Assembly: GCF_905171775.1 (NCBI RefSeq)
Contig: NC_053489.1
Span: 142,163,142 to 142,227,141, forward strand
DNA from: Rana temporaria
Lineage: Eukaryota; Chordata; Amphibia; Anura; Ranidae
Direction of reading: 5' to 3'
Length of the DNA stretch: 64,000 bases
The position numbers and the translations under genes were made by a program. Every line of letters starts with the position of its first letter. The stretch's first letter is position 1. Shown one piece after another: positions 1-12,334 of the stretch. The notes under the pieces were generated by a model. That model saw only the letters and a list, made by a program, of their open reading frames with translations. It was not told where the DNA came from and made no database searches.

Positions 1-162
1 AATACCACCAAAAAAAGCTCTATTTGTGGGGAAAAAAGGACGCAAATTTGTTTGGGTACAGTGTAGCATGACCGCGCAATTGCCATTCAAAGTGCGACAG
101 TGCTGAAAGCTGAAAATTGGGCTTGGGCGGGAAGGTGGCGTAAGTGCCTGGTATGGAAGTGG
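1..162 (-). mobile_element. TTAA-flanked (piggyBac-like) element, end fragment
   Basis: The sequence reads as the reverse complement of the left end of the element at 38253-39531. It shares the blocks around the words GCTCTATTTGTGGG and CCGCGCAATTG and finishes with AAGTGG followed by TTAA at 163-166. Terminal CCACTT next to TTAA fits a piggyBac-like non-autonomous transposon. The rest of the copy lies outside the window. Confidence 0.6.
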
Positions 163-166
163 TTAA

Positions 167-908
167 AAGCTTGAATATCGCAAAGTTCGATAGGTAAGTG
201 CTGTATCTCACCGCTCATCATTGTTCATGGATCGCAGTGGGACCCCGGGTTCAGACAGTCTTTGCCTCTACCTTTAAACAGCTGTGTAGTCCAGCCCTGA
301 CTGTTTCGTAATTCCTTCATCAGAGGGGGCGGGGAGATACAGGCATACCTACCGAACCTTGCGATATCATGCTTTTAAGTTTGATTTTCTTGTAAGTGTA
401 CATCTGGAAGGGGGGGACTGTTTTAATAAATTGTTTATACAGTATTACGCTATGTGCACCTCTCTCGCTATGTGCACCTCCAGATGGAATGGTGATCCTG
501 CAGCTCCAGTAAGGATTTCTATACAGGCAATTGATTGATCACCTGTCTGGTGAGTGTGATACCTTAAGGGAGGAGGATTCACTGGTGCGGTGACAGGAGC
601 CAAGGATCTATCAGATGTGTTTTTTGAAAAAAGACAAACATTTGATGGACTTTATTAAATAACCACTTGGATTAAATAAGGACACATTGGTGTAGATTCA
701 CAGCCCATACAGCGCTGCTAATGTTGTAGAATATTTCTATGTAGTGATTTTAGAACATTTTTGTTTTAAATTGTATAGTTATAGTAGCTGCTTGATATGT
801 ATTTAAAATATTTGGAATAACATGTATATCTATAATCGCTGGGAGAGAGGATTATGTTTTAACTGAGGTTGATTGATCCACTTGCTTTTTTTATATAGCT
901 ATAAACAC
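167..908. other. No recognised gene
   Basis: I see no coding ORF with family similarity, no TIR pair and no tandem array here. The composition is ordinary, mildly AT-rich intergenic DNA. Confidence 0.5.
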
Positions 909-911
909 TAT

Positions 912-1654
912 GGGCCCAGATTCTCAAAGGACTTACGACGGCGTAGCGCCATGTACGCCGTCGTAAGTCCGAAGAGAGCCGTCGTAACTATGCGGCTGAT
1001 TCTTAGAATCAGTTATGCATAAATTCGGGCTAAGAGTACGAGCGGCGTAAGTCTCTTACATCCGTCGTATCGTTAGGGTGCATATTTACACTGGCCGCTA
1101 GGGTGGCACTTCCGTGGATTTCCGCGTCGAATATGCTAATGAGCTAGATACGCCGATTCACGAACGTACGTGCGCCCGCGTAGCAAGATACGCATTTACG
1201 TAGACATATGCCAGCGTAAGTTACCCTTCATAAAGCAGGGGTAAGTCATGTTATGTATGGGACGTCGGAAACGTTGGAACAGCGTCGTGTTTTACGTCGT
1301 TTGCGTAAGTCGTCCGTGAATGGGGCTGGACGTAAGTTTACGTTCACGTCGACTAGGAATTGAGCGGGGGCGTAATTTATTTGGAATATTCGACGTGATA
1401 CTGACATGCGCGCGCATGCGTTGTTTGAAAAAAGCGTCATTTACGTAAGGTCATGATAAGTTTACATAAAACACGCCCCCCTGTTTCCTCATTTGATTTA
1501 GCACGCTTACGCCGAAACATTTACGCTACGCCGCATAACTTTAGACGCAAGTGCTTTGTGAATACAGCACTTGCCTATCTAAGTTGCGCGGGTGTCGCGT
1601 AACTACGATACGCTACGCCCGCCTACATTTACGCCGCTTACTGTGAATCTGCCC
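912..1654. mobile_element. PIF/Harbinger-like MITE, GGGCCAGATTC family
   Basis: The termini are GGGCCCAGATTC on the left and GAATCTGCCC on the right, an inverted repeat. They are flanked by the 3-bp direct repeat TAT (909-911 and 1655-1657). The interior is rich in CGTAAGT/ACGACGGCG words and in short palindromes such as 931-971. It encodes no protein. The same family occurs at 9449-22413, 22614-24613, 32747-33444 and 48496-49183. The assignment rests on the 3-bp duplication and on the Myb/SANT gene carried by the 22.6-kb copy. Confidence 0.75.
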
Positions 1655-1763
1655 TATTTGTGTGTTTACATCATTAAAGGCTAATGCTAACAAAGTATGC
1701 AATAAATGATCAGTCTTTGATACATTTATACAAATTTATGTTCATAGATAATCATCAAAATAC

Positions 1764-2544
1764 TAGGGCTGTTACTGATCAAAATTTTTGTGTTCGAGTA
1801 TCGATTTTTTTTTAATCGATGAATCGACTAATGTTCGATTAATTATAACGCACATACAGATCCAACTACTTTTAGCTGATCTCCTCCTTGCAGGCTGATT
1901 CTCAATGCAAGCTACCAACAGACTGGAGAAATATGGATAGCAGATACAAAAACACACACAAAGGCAGCGCTCGATGGGAATAGCATTAAAACTTTGTATA
2001 GTCTTCAAGTAGGTAACAAAATAAATATTGCACTGGAGATAAAATCGATGTAGCTACATAAACTGTAAAAATGGTGCGAGTAATACCAAACGGTAGCAAA
2101 GAGCAGTCATAAAAACATGTAGCTAAGAATGATACTGGTATAAAAATGTGTACAACGATGCCACTGCTGAATCCAATAAGGAGAAGTTAACATCAGTCCG
2201 TCGGCATGTAGATGTCCCGTGAAGGGAACTATCATAACTCCCAGTGGATGGCTGTAGAATTCCCAGGTTTGATAGAGGGAAGTGATAGAGGGAAGTGTAA
2301 CAGCCCTTGCGTGTGGCAGATAGTGAGGTCCCGCCGACATGCAGAAATGAGGCACAGCAAAGGAGCCCTTCAGATGGACACGGCAACCCCCGCCGGTGGC
2401 CCTGACGTCACCGGTTTTTTCCGACGGAACTCCCTGAAGCCAGCGGAGAGGTGAGTAACAAATCAAAATCATTTTGATCGTTCAAAAAAATCAAGATCGA
2501 TCAAAGATTAATCGATTCATTAAAAGTTAATTTCCACAGCCCTA
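1764..2544. mobile_element. Non-autonomous hAT transposon
   Basis: The element begins TAGGGCTGT and ends ACAGCCCTA. It is flanked by a perfect 8-bp duplication, CAAAATAC, at 1756-1763 and 2545-2552, which is the hAT signature. Subterminal AATCGAT/ATCGATTC words are inverted relative to each other. Small ORFs inside (for example around 2107-2472) show no transposase similarity, so it is a deletion derivative. Confidence 0.85.
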
Positions 2545-2552
2545 CAAAATAC

Positions 2553-4203
2553 ATTTACATGTTCACTGTAAGAAGCATATAACTTAGAACCCCATGCATA
2601 TCATGAATGCAAGTATTGAGCAAAACTAGCTCTAGGTTTTCTCATCAGTTTTTACACTGCATCAGTTAAATACAGTACACATTTCAGACCCCGTAAATGT
2701 ATTAGTGTGGCCCAGCTTTCTAAAATTTGGTGAGTTAATCAGAAAAGCAAAATGCATCTTGAGATCAAACAGCACATGGCATCACCTAAGTTTGACCTGA
2801 TCATTGGAGTTGTTCTTGGTACCTGCTAGAAACTTAAAACAAAAGCCCTTCCCAAATACCCACTGTGTATTATTTTTTCTGCATGTGACACATGTAGAGT
2901 AATTGGGGTGCTAAAAATTTGCATTTTTTGCACAAGACAGATCAGGATAGTTAAAAGGAGCATCCATATCACTCCGGTCAATTCAAAGTCCTATTGCAAG
3001 CTTAAAACTTACTTCATTGCACCTTTAACATCAATGCATTTACCACTAGTGGCAAAATTGCAATGAAAATTATGCAACTTTCACCGAAACTGCAGGGAAA
3101 TTAACACTCTCAATTTTGCTTATCGCTATCCAAACCTTGCCAAGGTCTGCCTACCCTAGTCCTGTGTTCATCTGTAAAAGATTCTTTCCATTTTAACCTT
3201 AATTTCTACTGAAGAAATTAGTTATCATGTTACAGCAATCTCCACACAGATATTCTACATTTAACACATTTATAAAATATAAATTGTCTTATCCCATTTT
3301 GTATAACTTTTATAAGCATTAAAATCTCAGCAGTGCCACACGCATGTTAAATTACTTCTTTTTTTTTACTTTTCTCAACTTGTCTTCTTTAGTGGAATAC
3401 ATCATGAGGAAGTTTGACTTGATAATGGTGTTTTAAATGGAAATCTTTAATTTGCTGCACAGGAACATTTTAGAAGCAGCCTGCATATTCCTTTGGGTCA
3501 ATTAGACGTCAAGTTGAGTAAATTTTTTGCTTTAGCAGAGGGAAATGACTGCTCTAAAGAGCTGAGCACTTTGCTGCCAAGGTCAAAGACAGGAAAAGGT
3601 CCTTTTTCCATATAACTATCATTCTATTGTTCCATTTTGCTAGATAGATATTATATACATTTTAAGATCCATTATCAGGTATGGGCCCATGGCTCATTTA
3701 CCAAGTTGACCCACTTGCTGCATCTATTACGAATAAAATTTAAAATGGAGATGAGCAAAACAGAATTACCAAGGAATTTTTGTGAAAATTGGGAGATGTT
3801 GGTGAAATGCTTTAAGGGAATAGTGAAGGCAAAGTGATTTTTTTTTTTTTAAGTTTTTACATGTAAGATTTCTTTAAGTGAAGTCTTAAGCAAATGAAAT
3901 TTAATGCATTTGATCTATATATGAAAGAGATAGTAAAACCAGAAAACAATGCATTGTTACATTGTATTAACTAATTTTACACAAGATTGGGTGCATTTTG
4001 ACAGGTGCATCTGCTACGAAATATGAGGCAATTCCCTGCTATCATTCTGACAGCCAGTGATTGCAGTTAATGGTGGCTGTGTAGGAAGCAATGGAAGGGT
4101 AGAGGAGAAGGATGTAAAAAGCTGGATCCTAGAAACTGTGCTTAAAGTATAACTAAAGGCAAACATTTTTTTTTTCTTTTGGGTAGAGTGGAGATGGATT
4201 TGA
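2553..4203. other. No recognised gene or repeat
   Basis: AT-rich DNA with no ORF of interest and no TIR pair visible. It may be old unique intergenic or intronic sequence. Confidence 0.45.
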
Positions 4204-4211
4204 ACACCTAA

Positions 4212-4907
4212 CAGGGGTCGACAAAATCCGAGCGCCAGGTCGCAACTGCGACAAGAAATTGTGACCTGGCACACCCACGGCGGGCCGGTAATTGAGGCCG
4301 CGGCTTTGTGGCCTACAAGGTCGCAAAGCCGCGGTCTCAATTACCGGCCCCCGTGGGCCCGCCGTGATCGCCACAAAGGCATTTTTTGCTGCCAATGTAG
4401 CGCCACGTCTGCGCTACATTGGCGCTACTCATACTGCACCTGTGCCCAGCGCCCGGTGCCCAGACACAGTGCACATAAGGACCTTTTTTTTTTTTTAAAG
4501 GGACATGTTTAAATAATTTTTTTTTTTTACTGACTTGGGGAGGGGGGCGGCAGTAAAGTTATCCCAATTTTTTTATTGTGAAAGATAATGTTACGCCGAG
4601 TAAATTGATACCCAACATGGTCACGCTTCAAAATTGCGTCCGCATCGTGGAATGGCGACAAACTTTTACCCTTTAAAATCTCTATAGGCGACGTTTAAAA
4701 AAATCTACAGGTTGCGTGTTTTGAGTTACAGAGGAGGTCTAGAGCTAGAATTATTGCTCTCGCTATAACGATCGCGGCGATACCTCACGTGTGGTTTGAA
4801 TACCGTTTACATATGCGGGCGCTACTCACGTATGCGTTCTCTTCTGCGCGCAAGCTCGTCTGCACGCAAGCTGGCTCCTAGATTCCAAGAAAATTTGTCA
4901 AACCCTG
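4212..4907. mobile_element. Probable hAT-like element with an internal GC-rich hairpin
   Basis: The left end CAGGGGTCGACAAA and the right end TTTGTCAAACCCTG form an imperfect inverted repeat of the Charlie-like hAT type. The interior holds a strong GC-rich palindrome at about 4275-4366, with arms around GGGCCGGTAATTGAG and its complement. I could not find a matching 8-bp target duplication (ACACCTAA versus GGTTTTTA), so the boundaries are tentative. Confidence 0.45.
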
Positions 4908-5146
4908 GGTTTTTATTACTGCCTGTGCCCCCGTTAGGGAGGTTCATCCTCTCTAGTTGTTCTGTTTACCATTATGATTGAAAGTGAAAGCAAATTAAAA
5001 TTCCAAAATTTGGATTTTCCCCAGAGAAGTGATAAAGGGAAACTCTTCCAAAAGGACACTAGTTTGATGACCTGGGGGCCCCAAGGGATTCCCTTAATTT
5101 TCAGGGATTTCCTCTTCCTGTTTTGGGTAAGGCGCAGGAAGTGAAA

Positions 5147-5632
5147 GTGTTTGTAAAGGTAAAAAAAAAATTCCCTAAATAGCTTCCTTTACCTTAGTGC
5201 AGTCCTCCTTCACTTACCTCATCCTCGATTTTGCTTTTCCTTATTCTTCTGAGAAATCCTCACTTCCTGTTCTTCTGTCTGTAACTACACACTGTAATGC
5301 AAGGCTTTCTCCCTGATGTGGAGAAAGCCTTTTGAGGGGGGGAGGGGGGCGAGCAGGAGTGTCAGGACGCCACTAACACAGGGCTCCTTTCTCTATCTGT
5401 AGATAGCGTCCTGACCCTCCTGCTCGCTCCCTCCACCCTCAGAGGCTTTTTCCACACCAGGGAGAAAGCCTTGCATTACTGTGTGTAGTTACAGACAGAA
5501 GAACAGGAAGTGAGGATTTCTCAGAAGAAATCAGGACATTTGAAAGCAAAATGGAAGATGAGGTAAGTGAAGGAGGACTGCACTAAGGTAAAGGAAGCTA
5601 TTTAGGGAAAAAATGTTTTACCTTTACAAATC
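5147..5632. repeat. Large foldback (inverted-repeat) element
   Basis: The left arm (about 5147-5370) is complementary to the right arm (about 5420-5632). For example, TTTACCTTAGTGCAGTCC at 5198 pairs with GGACTGCACTAAGGTAAA at 5575, and ACAGACAGAAGAACAGGAAG at 5492 has its complement near 5262. The arms are over 200 bp, separated by a loop of about 45 bp. It is non-coding. It resembles a foldback MITE, but its superfamily is not established. Confidence 0.8.
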
Positions 5633-6014
5633 CTTAAAGGTAAATCTCCCCAGTGGTACATGGATGGCAAGAAAAACTGCCAGGGGTTATAACCCTCCCT
5701 TTCTCTATTCAAAATGAAGAAATAAAAGTTTTGCCTATAGTTCTATTTTAAGTTATTTTGTAAGCCATCGATTACATTCAAAATTCTCAAGTGGTTAAAT
5801 ATGCAATGAGCTCTGAGTGAATCCTGGACCTTTTCTTGTGCTAAAAAGTGTCCCCTCATTATTCTATAATTTTACATTTTTTTTCAAAGAAAGAAACACA
5901 TAGAAATTGAAAAAAGGGCAGAACAAATAAAGGGAGTGCACAAATTAATAAAAACATGCCAAGAACACTAAATTAGAGATTAGAAAAATACACCCCAAAA
6001 CACCATCCACTTAT

Positions 6015-6720
6015 TATTATACCCGATTTATATAGCACCAACTGTTTGCACAGAGCTTTACAATATAAAGGGACACAGTACAGTTACAATACAATAAAAT
6101 ACAAGAGGGTTAAGAGGGCCTTGCTCATAAGAGCTTACAATGTAATAGAGTGGGGCAAGTGGTACAAAAGTTTATAACTAGGAGGCGGGATAGCTGATGG
6201 AAGCAATAAAAGTTCAGTTAGTTGGAGGCGTAATAGGCTTCCCTGAAAAGCTGCATTTTCAGGGACCTCCTAAAGGCAGATAGGGTAGGAGATAGACGGA
6301 CAGATTGAGGTAGAGCATTCCAGAGGATGGGAGAATCTCTGGAGAAGTACTGGAGATGAGCATGGGAAAAGGAGACAAGGGAGCTTGACAGGAGCAGAGA
6401 GAACAGTTTGGGTGATATTTGGAGACAAGGTTAGTGATGTAGCTTGGGGCAGTAGCTTGATGTAGTTTGAATGGCTTTGTATTTTGTTGTTAGTATTGTA
6501 AATTTAATTTGCTTGGCAATTGGAAGCCAGTGAAGGGATTGGCAGAGAGAGGTGGCAGACACTTAGCAGATGGCATTCATGATACACTGAAGAGAAAGAC
6601 CCATGAGAAAGGAAATTGCAATAGTCAAGGCGAGAGATAACAAGGGAGTAGCTTGGTGGTTTCATTAGTTAAACAAGGGTGAATTTTAGAGATGTTACAG
6701 ACTAAAAAAAAGCAAATTTG
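6015..6720. repeat. Dispersed frog repeat starting TTATTATTATACCCG
   Basis: The start resembles a common amphibian interspersed repeat that opens with TTATTAT and continues ATTTATATAGC, then a CTTTACAA word. About 700 bp of non-coding sequence follows without TIRs. The family assignment comes from recollection of the motif. Class (SINE, LTR or LINE tail) is undetermined. Confidence 0.45.
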
Positions 6721-7834
6721 GCCTATGCAGGTTAGTGAAAGAAACTGAAAGTTCCTGCTGTATCGTTGACAACAGCGGAATCAATAATATCGCTAGGAAG
6801 CACTCCACTTATCACTAATCTAAAAGTCTCTGTTGGTTTTTTGAATTACCACAGAGAACTGAACAAGAGGATGAGTGAGGCTAAGACTGGGAGGGCAGAG
6901 CCATGAGCTTCATTGCTGGAATAATGCCACTGGAACCTCTAAGTACGTAAAAAAAATTGGCAGGGGCATTTATTACACCAGCATTCAGTTATAATTTAAA
7001 TGTAGTTTTTAAAATACTTTTAAAATAATAAATGTGACCTAATTGTCTTATTTCTTTCCTACAGTTTCTTTCTTTTCCTTTTTTTCTTCCTGAGCATTCA
7101 TTTAATTGTCACTTTTATTTTATTTTGATTGTACAGTCACATCTCTTTTAACAATTCCTATTTCTGCAGCAGGAGTTAAAAATATTCCCTCAAATCGGCT
7201 TAATGGAATGAAGCAATATATTTTGCTTTCCTTAGTTATCAGATCAATTTAATCCTCACATTTGTTCTGATTTCACTCTGGCAATGCATCATAACTAATC
7301 TTTTTTTTCTTGCTGAGAATTATGTTGCTTGATCTTTGCTGAAGCAATATAATCTCTGCTGCTCTTCTCTAATAAAATTGTTGACCGGAATTAACTGCAA
7401 GAAAGCTAAAACCCTTGTAGGTTTTTGTAAAAGAAACATTATGGGTTTTCGAGCACATCAAGTAATGGTATGCGCAGATGGATCGTGTTTCTTTAGCTGT
7501 GGGTAATAAAATTTAGGAATATATGGCCTACATACAGAGAAAAAGAACAGCAAGGCTTAACTATTGTAGAGGAAAGGATTCTTTAGCTAAGCTGAAAAGT
7601 ACAATACTTGGCAAGTCGCCTAAGTGTTGTCTCCTTCCTAAATACATTAATTCAACTTTTGGTCTAAATAACCACTGCGTATTTTTGTAGAGGTCTTTTT
7701 TGTTTGACCCACTGGTTAATCTGGTGGCTTGTAGATGAAGAAACATGTGACTTTCCATCTGCTGTCTCATATAATGTTTTTGAGAATGAAACATCACCAT
7801 CTATCTGTCTAGAATATATATTTCCTGCTCTCAT
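6721..7834. other. No recognised gene
   Basis: AT-rich DNA. The short minus-strand ORF near 7561-7800 has no recognisable domain and I do not regard it as a gene. Confidence 0.45.
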
Positions 7835-7838
7835 TTAA

Positions 7839-8814
7839 CCACTTACCCCCCGGACCATATTGCTGCCCAAAGACCAGAGTACTTTTTGCGATTCGGGACT
7901 GCGTCGCTTTTAACAGACAATTGCGCGGTCGTGCGACGTGGCTCCCAAACAAAATTGGCGTCCTTTTTTTCCCACAAATAGAGCTTACTTTTGGTGGTAT
8001 TTGATCACCTCTGCGGTTTTTAGTTTTTTGCGCTATAAACAAAAATAGAGAGCCAATTTTGAAAAAAATGAATATTTTTTACATTTTGCTATAATAAATA
8101 TCCCCCAAAAAATATATAAAAAAAACATTTTTTTTCCTCAGTTTAGGCCGATAAGTTTTCTTCTACATATTTTTCGTAAAAAAAATCGCAATAAGCGTTT
8201 ATGATTGGTTTGCGCAAAAGTTATAGCGTTTACAAAATAGGGGGTATTTTTATGTCATTTTTATTATATTTTTTTTTACTAGTAATGGCGGCGATCAGCG
8301 ATTTTTTTTTCGGTATTGCGACATTATGGCGGACACTTCGGACACTTTTGACACATTTTTGGGACCATTGGCATTTTTATAGCGATCAGTGCTATAAAAA
8401 TGCATTGGATTACTATAAAAATGCCACTGGCAGTGAAGGGGTTAACACTAGGGGGCGGGGAAGGGGTTAAGTATGCCTGGGTGTGTTCTTACTGTGGGGG
8501 GGGTGGCCTCACTAGGGGAAACACTGATCCTCGGTTCATACATTGTATGAACCGAAGATCAGCATTTCCCCTGCTGACAGGACCGGGAGCTGTGTGTTTA
8601 CACACACAGCTCCCGGTCCCCGCTCTGTAACGAGCGATCGCGTGTGCCCGGCGGCGATCGCGCCCGCCGGGCACACGCACGGGAGTCGGGGGCGAGCGGG
8701 GGGCGCGCGCGCATGCCCCTAGTGGCGGCTGGGAGAGAGGACGTCATACTACGTGCTCTCGCCCAGCCGAGCCAACTTGTGGACGTATAACGACGGTGCG
8801 CGGTCGGCAAGTGG
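7839..8814. mobile_element. TTAA-flanked (piggyBac-like) element, full length
   Basis: The element begins CCACTTACC and ends GGCAAGTGG, with TTAA on both sides (7835-7838 and 8815-8818). TTAA duplication with CC-starting ends is typical of piggyBac. The left part carries the family blocks GCGACTGC-type, CCGCGCAATTG-type and GAGCTTACTTTTGG. The right part is GC-rich with hairpins (around 8531-8565 and 8588-8618). No transposase is encoded, so it is non-autonomous. Confidence 0.75.
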
Positions 8815-8931
8815 TTAATAATGTAACAAGCATTTAAAATGTTAAAGTCTAACTACATGAAATCTTTTTATTTCGTTTTAGATAAAATACAGAAGGATTA
8901 GAACCTTTGCCAGGTTATATTGCTTTCTGTG

Positions 8932-9355
8932 TAAAGCCTTGTACACACGATACGTTAACCAGAGGACAACGGTCTGAAGGACCGTTGTCTTAGGTTAACA
9001 GATGAAGCTGACTGATGGTCCATCACACCTACACACCATAGGTTAAATAACCGATCGTGTCAGAATGCGGTGACGTAAAACACAACGACGTGCTGAAAAA
9101 AAAGAAGTTCAATGCTTCCAAGCATGCGTCGACTTGATTCTGAGCATGCGTGTATTTTTAACCGATGGTTATGCCTACTAACGATCGGTTTTGACCTATC
9201 GGTTAGGAATCCATAGGTTAATTTTAAAGCAAGTTGGCTTTTTTTAACCTATGGTTAAATAACCTATGGGGCCCACACACTTTTGGTTTTGACCGATGAA
9301 AACGGTCCTTCAGACCGTTGTCCTCTGGTTAACCTATCGTGTGTACGAGGCCTTA
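8932..9355. mobile_element. Long-TIR MITE, GTACACACGAT family
   Basis: The ends form an inverted repeat of about 60 bp. The left reads AAGCCTTGTACACACGAT and continues GTTAACCAGAGGACAACGG. The right is its complement, ending ATCGTGTGTACGAGGCC. The flanks are TAA and TTA, consistent with but not proof of Harbinger-type TWA targeting. No coding capacity. Confidence 0.75.
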
Positions 9356-10517
9356 GCAGAATACAATGTGTAAAATATTCCCACGCTACCCTTAACAAAA
9401 ATGTAAAATACATTCTAATGCAGATCAGCTAACCTTGCTAAGCACTTAGGGCCAGATTCACAAAAGAGATACGACGGCGTATCTCCTGATACGCCGTCGT
9501 ATCTCTGTGATCCGCCCGTCCTAACTATGCGGCTGATTCATAGAATCAGTTACGCATAGCTAGCCCTAAGATCCGACAGGTGTAATTGACTTACACTGTC
9601 GGATCTTAAGGATGCAATTCTATGCCGGCCGCTAGGTGGCGAGGCCATTGCGGTCGGCGTAGAATATGCAAATGACTAGTTACGGCGATCCACGAACGTC
9701 CGCGTTACCCGTCGCTCTAACTTTATGTCGTTTTTTACAGTACACAATTAGTCCAGGAATTGGGGGGCGTGGCCAGATGTAGGAACGGTGTGAGTGCGGT
9801 GTGAGAATGGTGGAGTGAGCGAACGAGTCCCTCCACTCCATACCCTTCACCTATGCCCGAGATCATGCCGGCTATAACGTGCCTTGCTCGTGTCTCTTGC
9901 TGACACAAATCCTCATGCCCTTATCCTGTCAAGTCTGCCCGGTTTGTTGCTACACTATCCATGCGCTTTGTGCCATTCCCTCCTGTGAAATCAGCGCACA
10001 GTGGGATCGCGTGTCCATCCCTGCTTGTAGCAGCCTCCTCCGCTCGTTTGGGAGCCGGGTGTAGCAAACGCTCATTGGGGAGCTGTACAAAACAGAATTG
10101 CTCTCACCTTGCGGTAGAAAGCGGGTCCCGCGGGTCGCCCCTTAGGAGCCCGGATGGTCGTTACAGTGCAGCATAACAGAGCTGTGTGAACACCAGTCGG
10201 AAGCTCCGTTGGAAGTCTCGCGAGACTGTAGCAAGACGGATCACAGCTACAGTCACAGTCAGTGCCAGACCTGTAGTTAGCTCAATGAAGAGTACTCTGC
10301 TGCACCCTGCTGACGAAAAGACAGACTGCAGAGAAACAGATCTGCAAGGAGACAACTCTCTCAGCAAAGAATTGGGTAAAAAATAAAAAGTTCCAGGTGA
10401 TACTTTGCTCTTCTTGCTTTTCCTGCTCAATTTGATTATTACCATTTTTGCTCCCTATTTTTCTGCCCCTTGCATCTTGTGTCTAAATGAAATGAAATTG
10501 CTCCCATTGAGAACTTG

Positions 10518-11254
10518 TGTCATGAACAATCTCGGCCACTAGATGGCAGTAGCGGCACTTTGGCGCGCGCGGGCGCGCGCACTCGCAATAGCGGCGCAAT
10601 CGCGGCACGTTCGCGCACCGTAATGCGCACGGGCGCGCGCACCAGCGGCGGCAGCGCGCGTGCACGTGAGGACGCCGTTTTGGCGCCAAACTCGGGTTCA
10701 AAAGGATCCTGACCCCTGCACTTCTTGCTGACCTGTCTACAGCGCCCCCTGTGACCCTTGTATCCTTGTTCCTGTTATACCTGATTCCTGATCACCCGGC
10801 TTGTACCTGTCTCTCCCTGCCTGCCGCCTGCCCTGACTACGGATCGCCTGACCATTCTCCTGCCTGACCCACTGTACTTCTGCTGCCCGCCTGTTGCCGA
10901 CTCTGCCTGGACTTGACTCTGCTTGCCTTCCGCACCTGTACCGGATCCAATACCCATCAGCGGATCCCTCTGCTGGGACTTGTCCCCACCAGACTACAAT
11001 ACACCTTCCCCGCTGTTGCTGCCTCGTCTGCTTCCTGCACCTTCACCTGCCTATTGGGTCCGCAAGCCTGCACCTGCTTCCCTACGCAGTCCGGGACCTC
11101 TGGAGCTCTTCTCAGCTCAGCACCAGCGCTGCAACTGGCACTCGTGCAACTCTGTACCCCCGAGCCCCCTGTCTGCTCTATCAGGGGTCTCGTGGTCAGA
11201 GGAGCAAGGGCAGCCACTCCTTGCACGTCGGGCTCGCCAACCAGGTACGTGACA
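10518..11254 (+). repeat. 5' LTR of the Gypsy element (737 bp)
   Basis: It starts TGTCATGAACAATC and ends TACGTGACA, bounded by ACTTG upstream. It contains a GC-rich CGCGCGGGCGCGCG stretch (about 10560-10660) followed by pyrimidine-rich CCTG-type sequence. The 3' LTR matches only its first 115 bp or so and its last 50 bp or so. Confidence 0.9.
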
Positions 11255-11267
11255 GTACAGGTCAGCC

Positions 11268-12334
11268 ATGTCCGAGCCCGCGCAGGGAGTGGATCCCATG
11301 CAGGAACTCTGCCGTCACTTTGAGGGACTAACCCAGGCGGTCCGAACCCTGCAAGAGGGTTATACAAGATTGGAGACCGCGTCCAGGCCTTATCAGTTCC
11401 AGCTCCCGCTGCCGCAGCCGCGGGTAATGCCGCCTCACCTTCTGTGATCATGTTGCCACCAGAGCCCAAGGTCCCTACACCGGAGAGGTTTTCAGGGGAT
11501 CGGAGCAAATATCGGGCCTTCCGGAACGCCTGTGAACTGTTCTTTGCCCTGCAGCCGCGGACCTTTTCCTTGGAGGCCACCAAGGTGGGATTCGTGATCT
11601 CACTTCTATCCGGAGAACCACAGGCTTGGGCCCATCGCCTTCTGGAACAAAAAAACACTTCCCTGGACACCCTAACCACCTTCTTTCAAGCTATGTCCTT
11701 GCTTTACGAGGATCCACATCAAGCTGCCACCGCTGAGGCCACCCTACATGCCCTCCAACAGGGTCGCAGACCAGCAGAGGACTATGTGTCTGAGTTTCGA
11801 AGGTGGAGCTCAGACACCAGCTGGAATGATTCGGCCCTTTGCTACCAGTTCCGCCTTGGCCTCTCGGATTCACATAAGGACGAGTTGGCTCGGGTAGGTG
11901 TCCCTGAGACTTTAGACACCTTAATTAATTTGGCAGTCCAGATTGACAGACGCCTGAGAGAACGCCGGTCTGAACGAACCACCGGTCCGTCACGTCCAGT
12001 CTGGATGTTGCCGCGAGTACCCTCCTTCGCCAACTCAGCTCCACCGGTCCCAATGACCTCTTCACCACCCGACACTTCGGAACCCATGCAGCTGGGGCTC
12101 CTTCGTCCATCTCTTACCCCAGAAGAGCGCCAACGTCGAAGAAGCAATAATCTGTGCCTATACTGCGGGGAATCCGGACATTTCGTGAGATCCTGCCCGG
12201 CGAAGCTTCGTAAGTCCCTCTTTTTGTCGTCTGTCCATTTACCCCGCTTTCCCCAAGAATTGCTCAACTCATCTGGCTGTCTCCGTTGTCTTTCAGCTCC
12301 CCGGAAGGAATATTCCGGTCCACGCCATAATTGA
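11268..12334 (+). pseudogene. gag: Gypsy gag polyprotein, frameshifted
   Basis: Capsid and nucleocapsid precursor of the Gypsy element, expected to assemble cytoplasmic particles and bind element RNA. The first ATG (11268) lies 14 bp after the LTR and opens a short frame beginning MSEPAQG. That frame stops at about 11436-11441, while the main frame (ATG 11444) carries the body, so a single-base indel lies near 11385-11410. The main frame contains the retrotransposon Gag core (PERFSGDRSKY through LRERRSERT). A single CCHC knuckle (CLYCGESGHFVRSC) sits near residues 239-252, close to the C terminus. After the knuckle the frame runs out at a TGA (12332-12334), while the protease continues in another frame. 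Whether that switch is programmed (near the CTCTTTTTG run at about 12217) or a mutation cannot be decided here. Confidence 0.88.

Noticed and set aside
10957..11679. 240-aa minus-strand ORF
   Set aside because: Antisense of the Gypsy LTR and gag with no domain. Gag on the plus strand explains the region.
12210..12230. Programmed frameshift site between gag and protease
   Set aside because: A CTCTTTTTG run lies at a plausible place, but mutation explains the switch as well. Not claimed.
11842..12267. 141-aa minus-strand ORF
   Set aside because: Shadow of gag. There is no coding signature in this frame.
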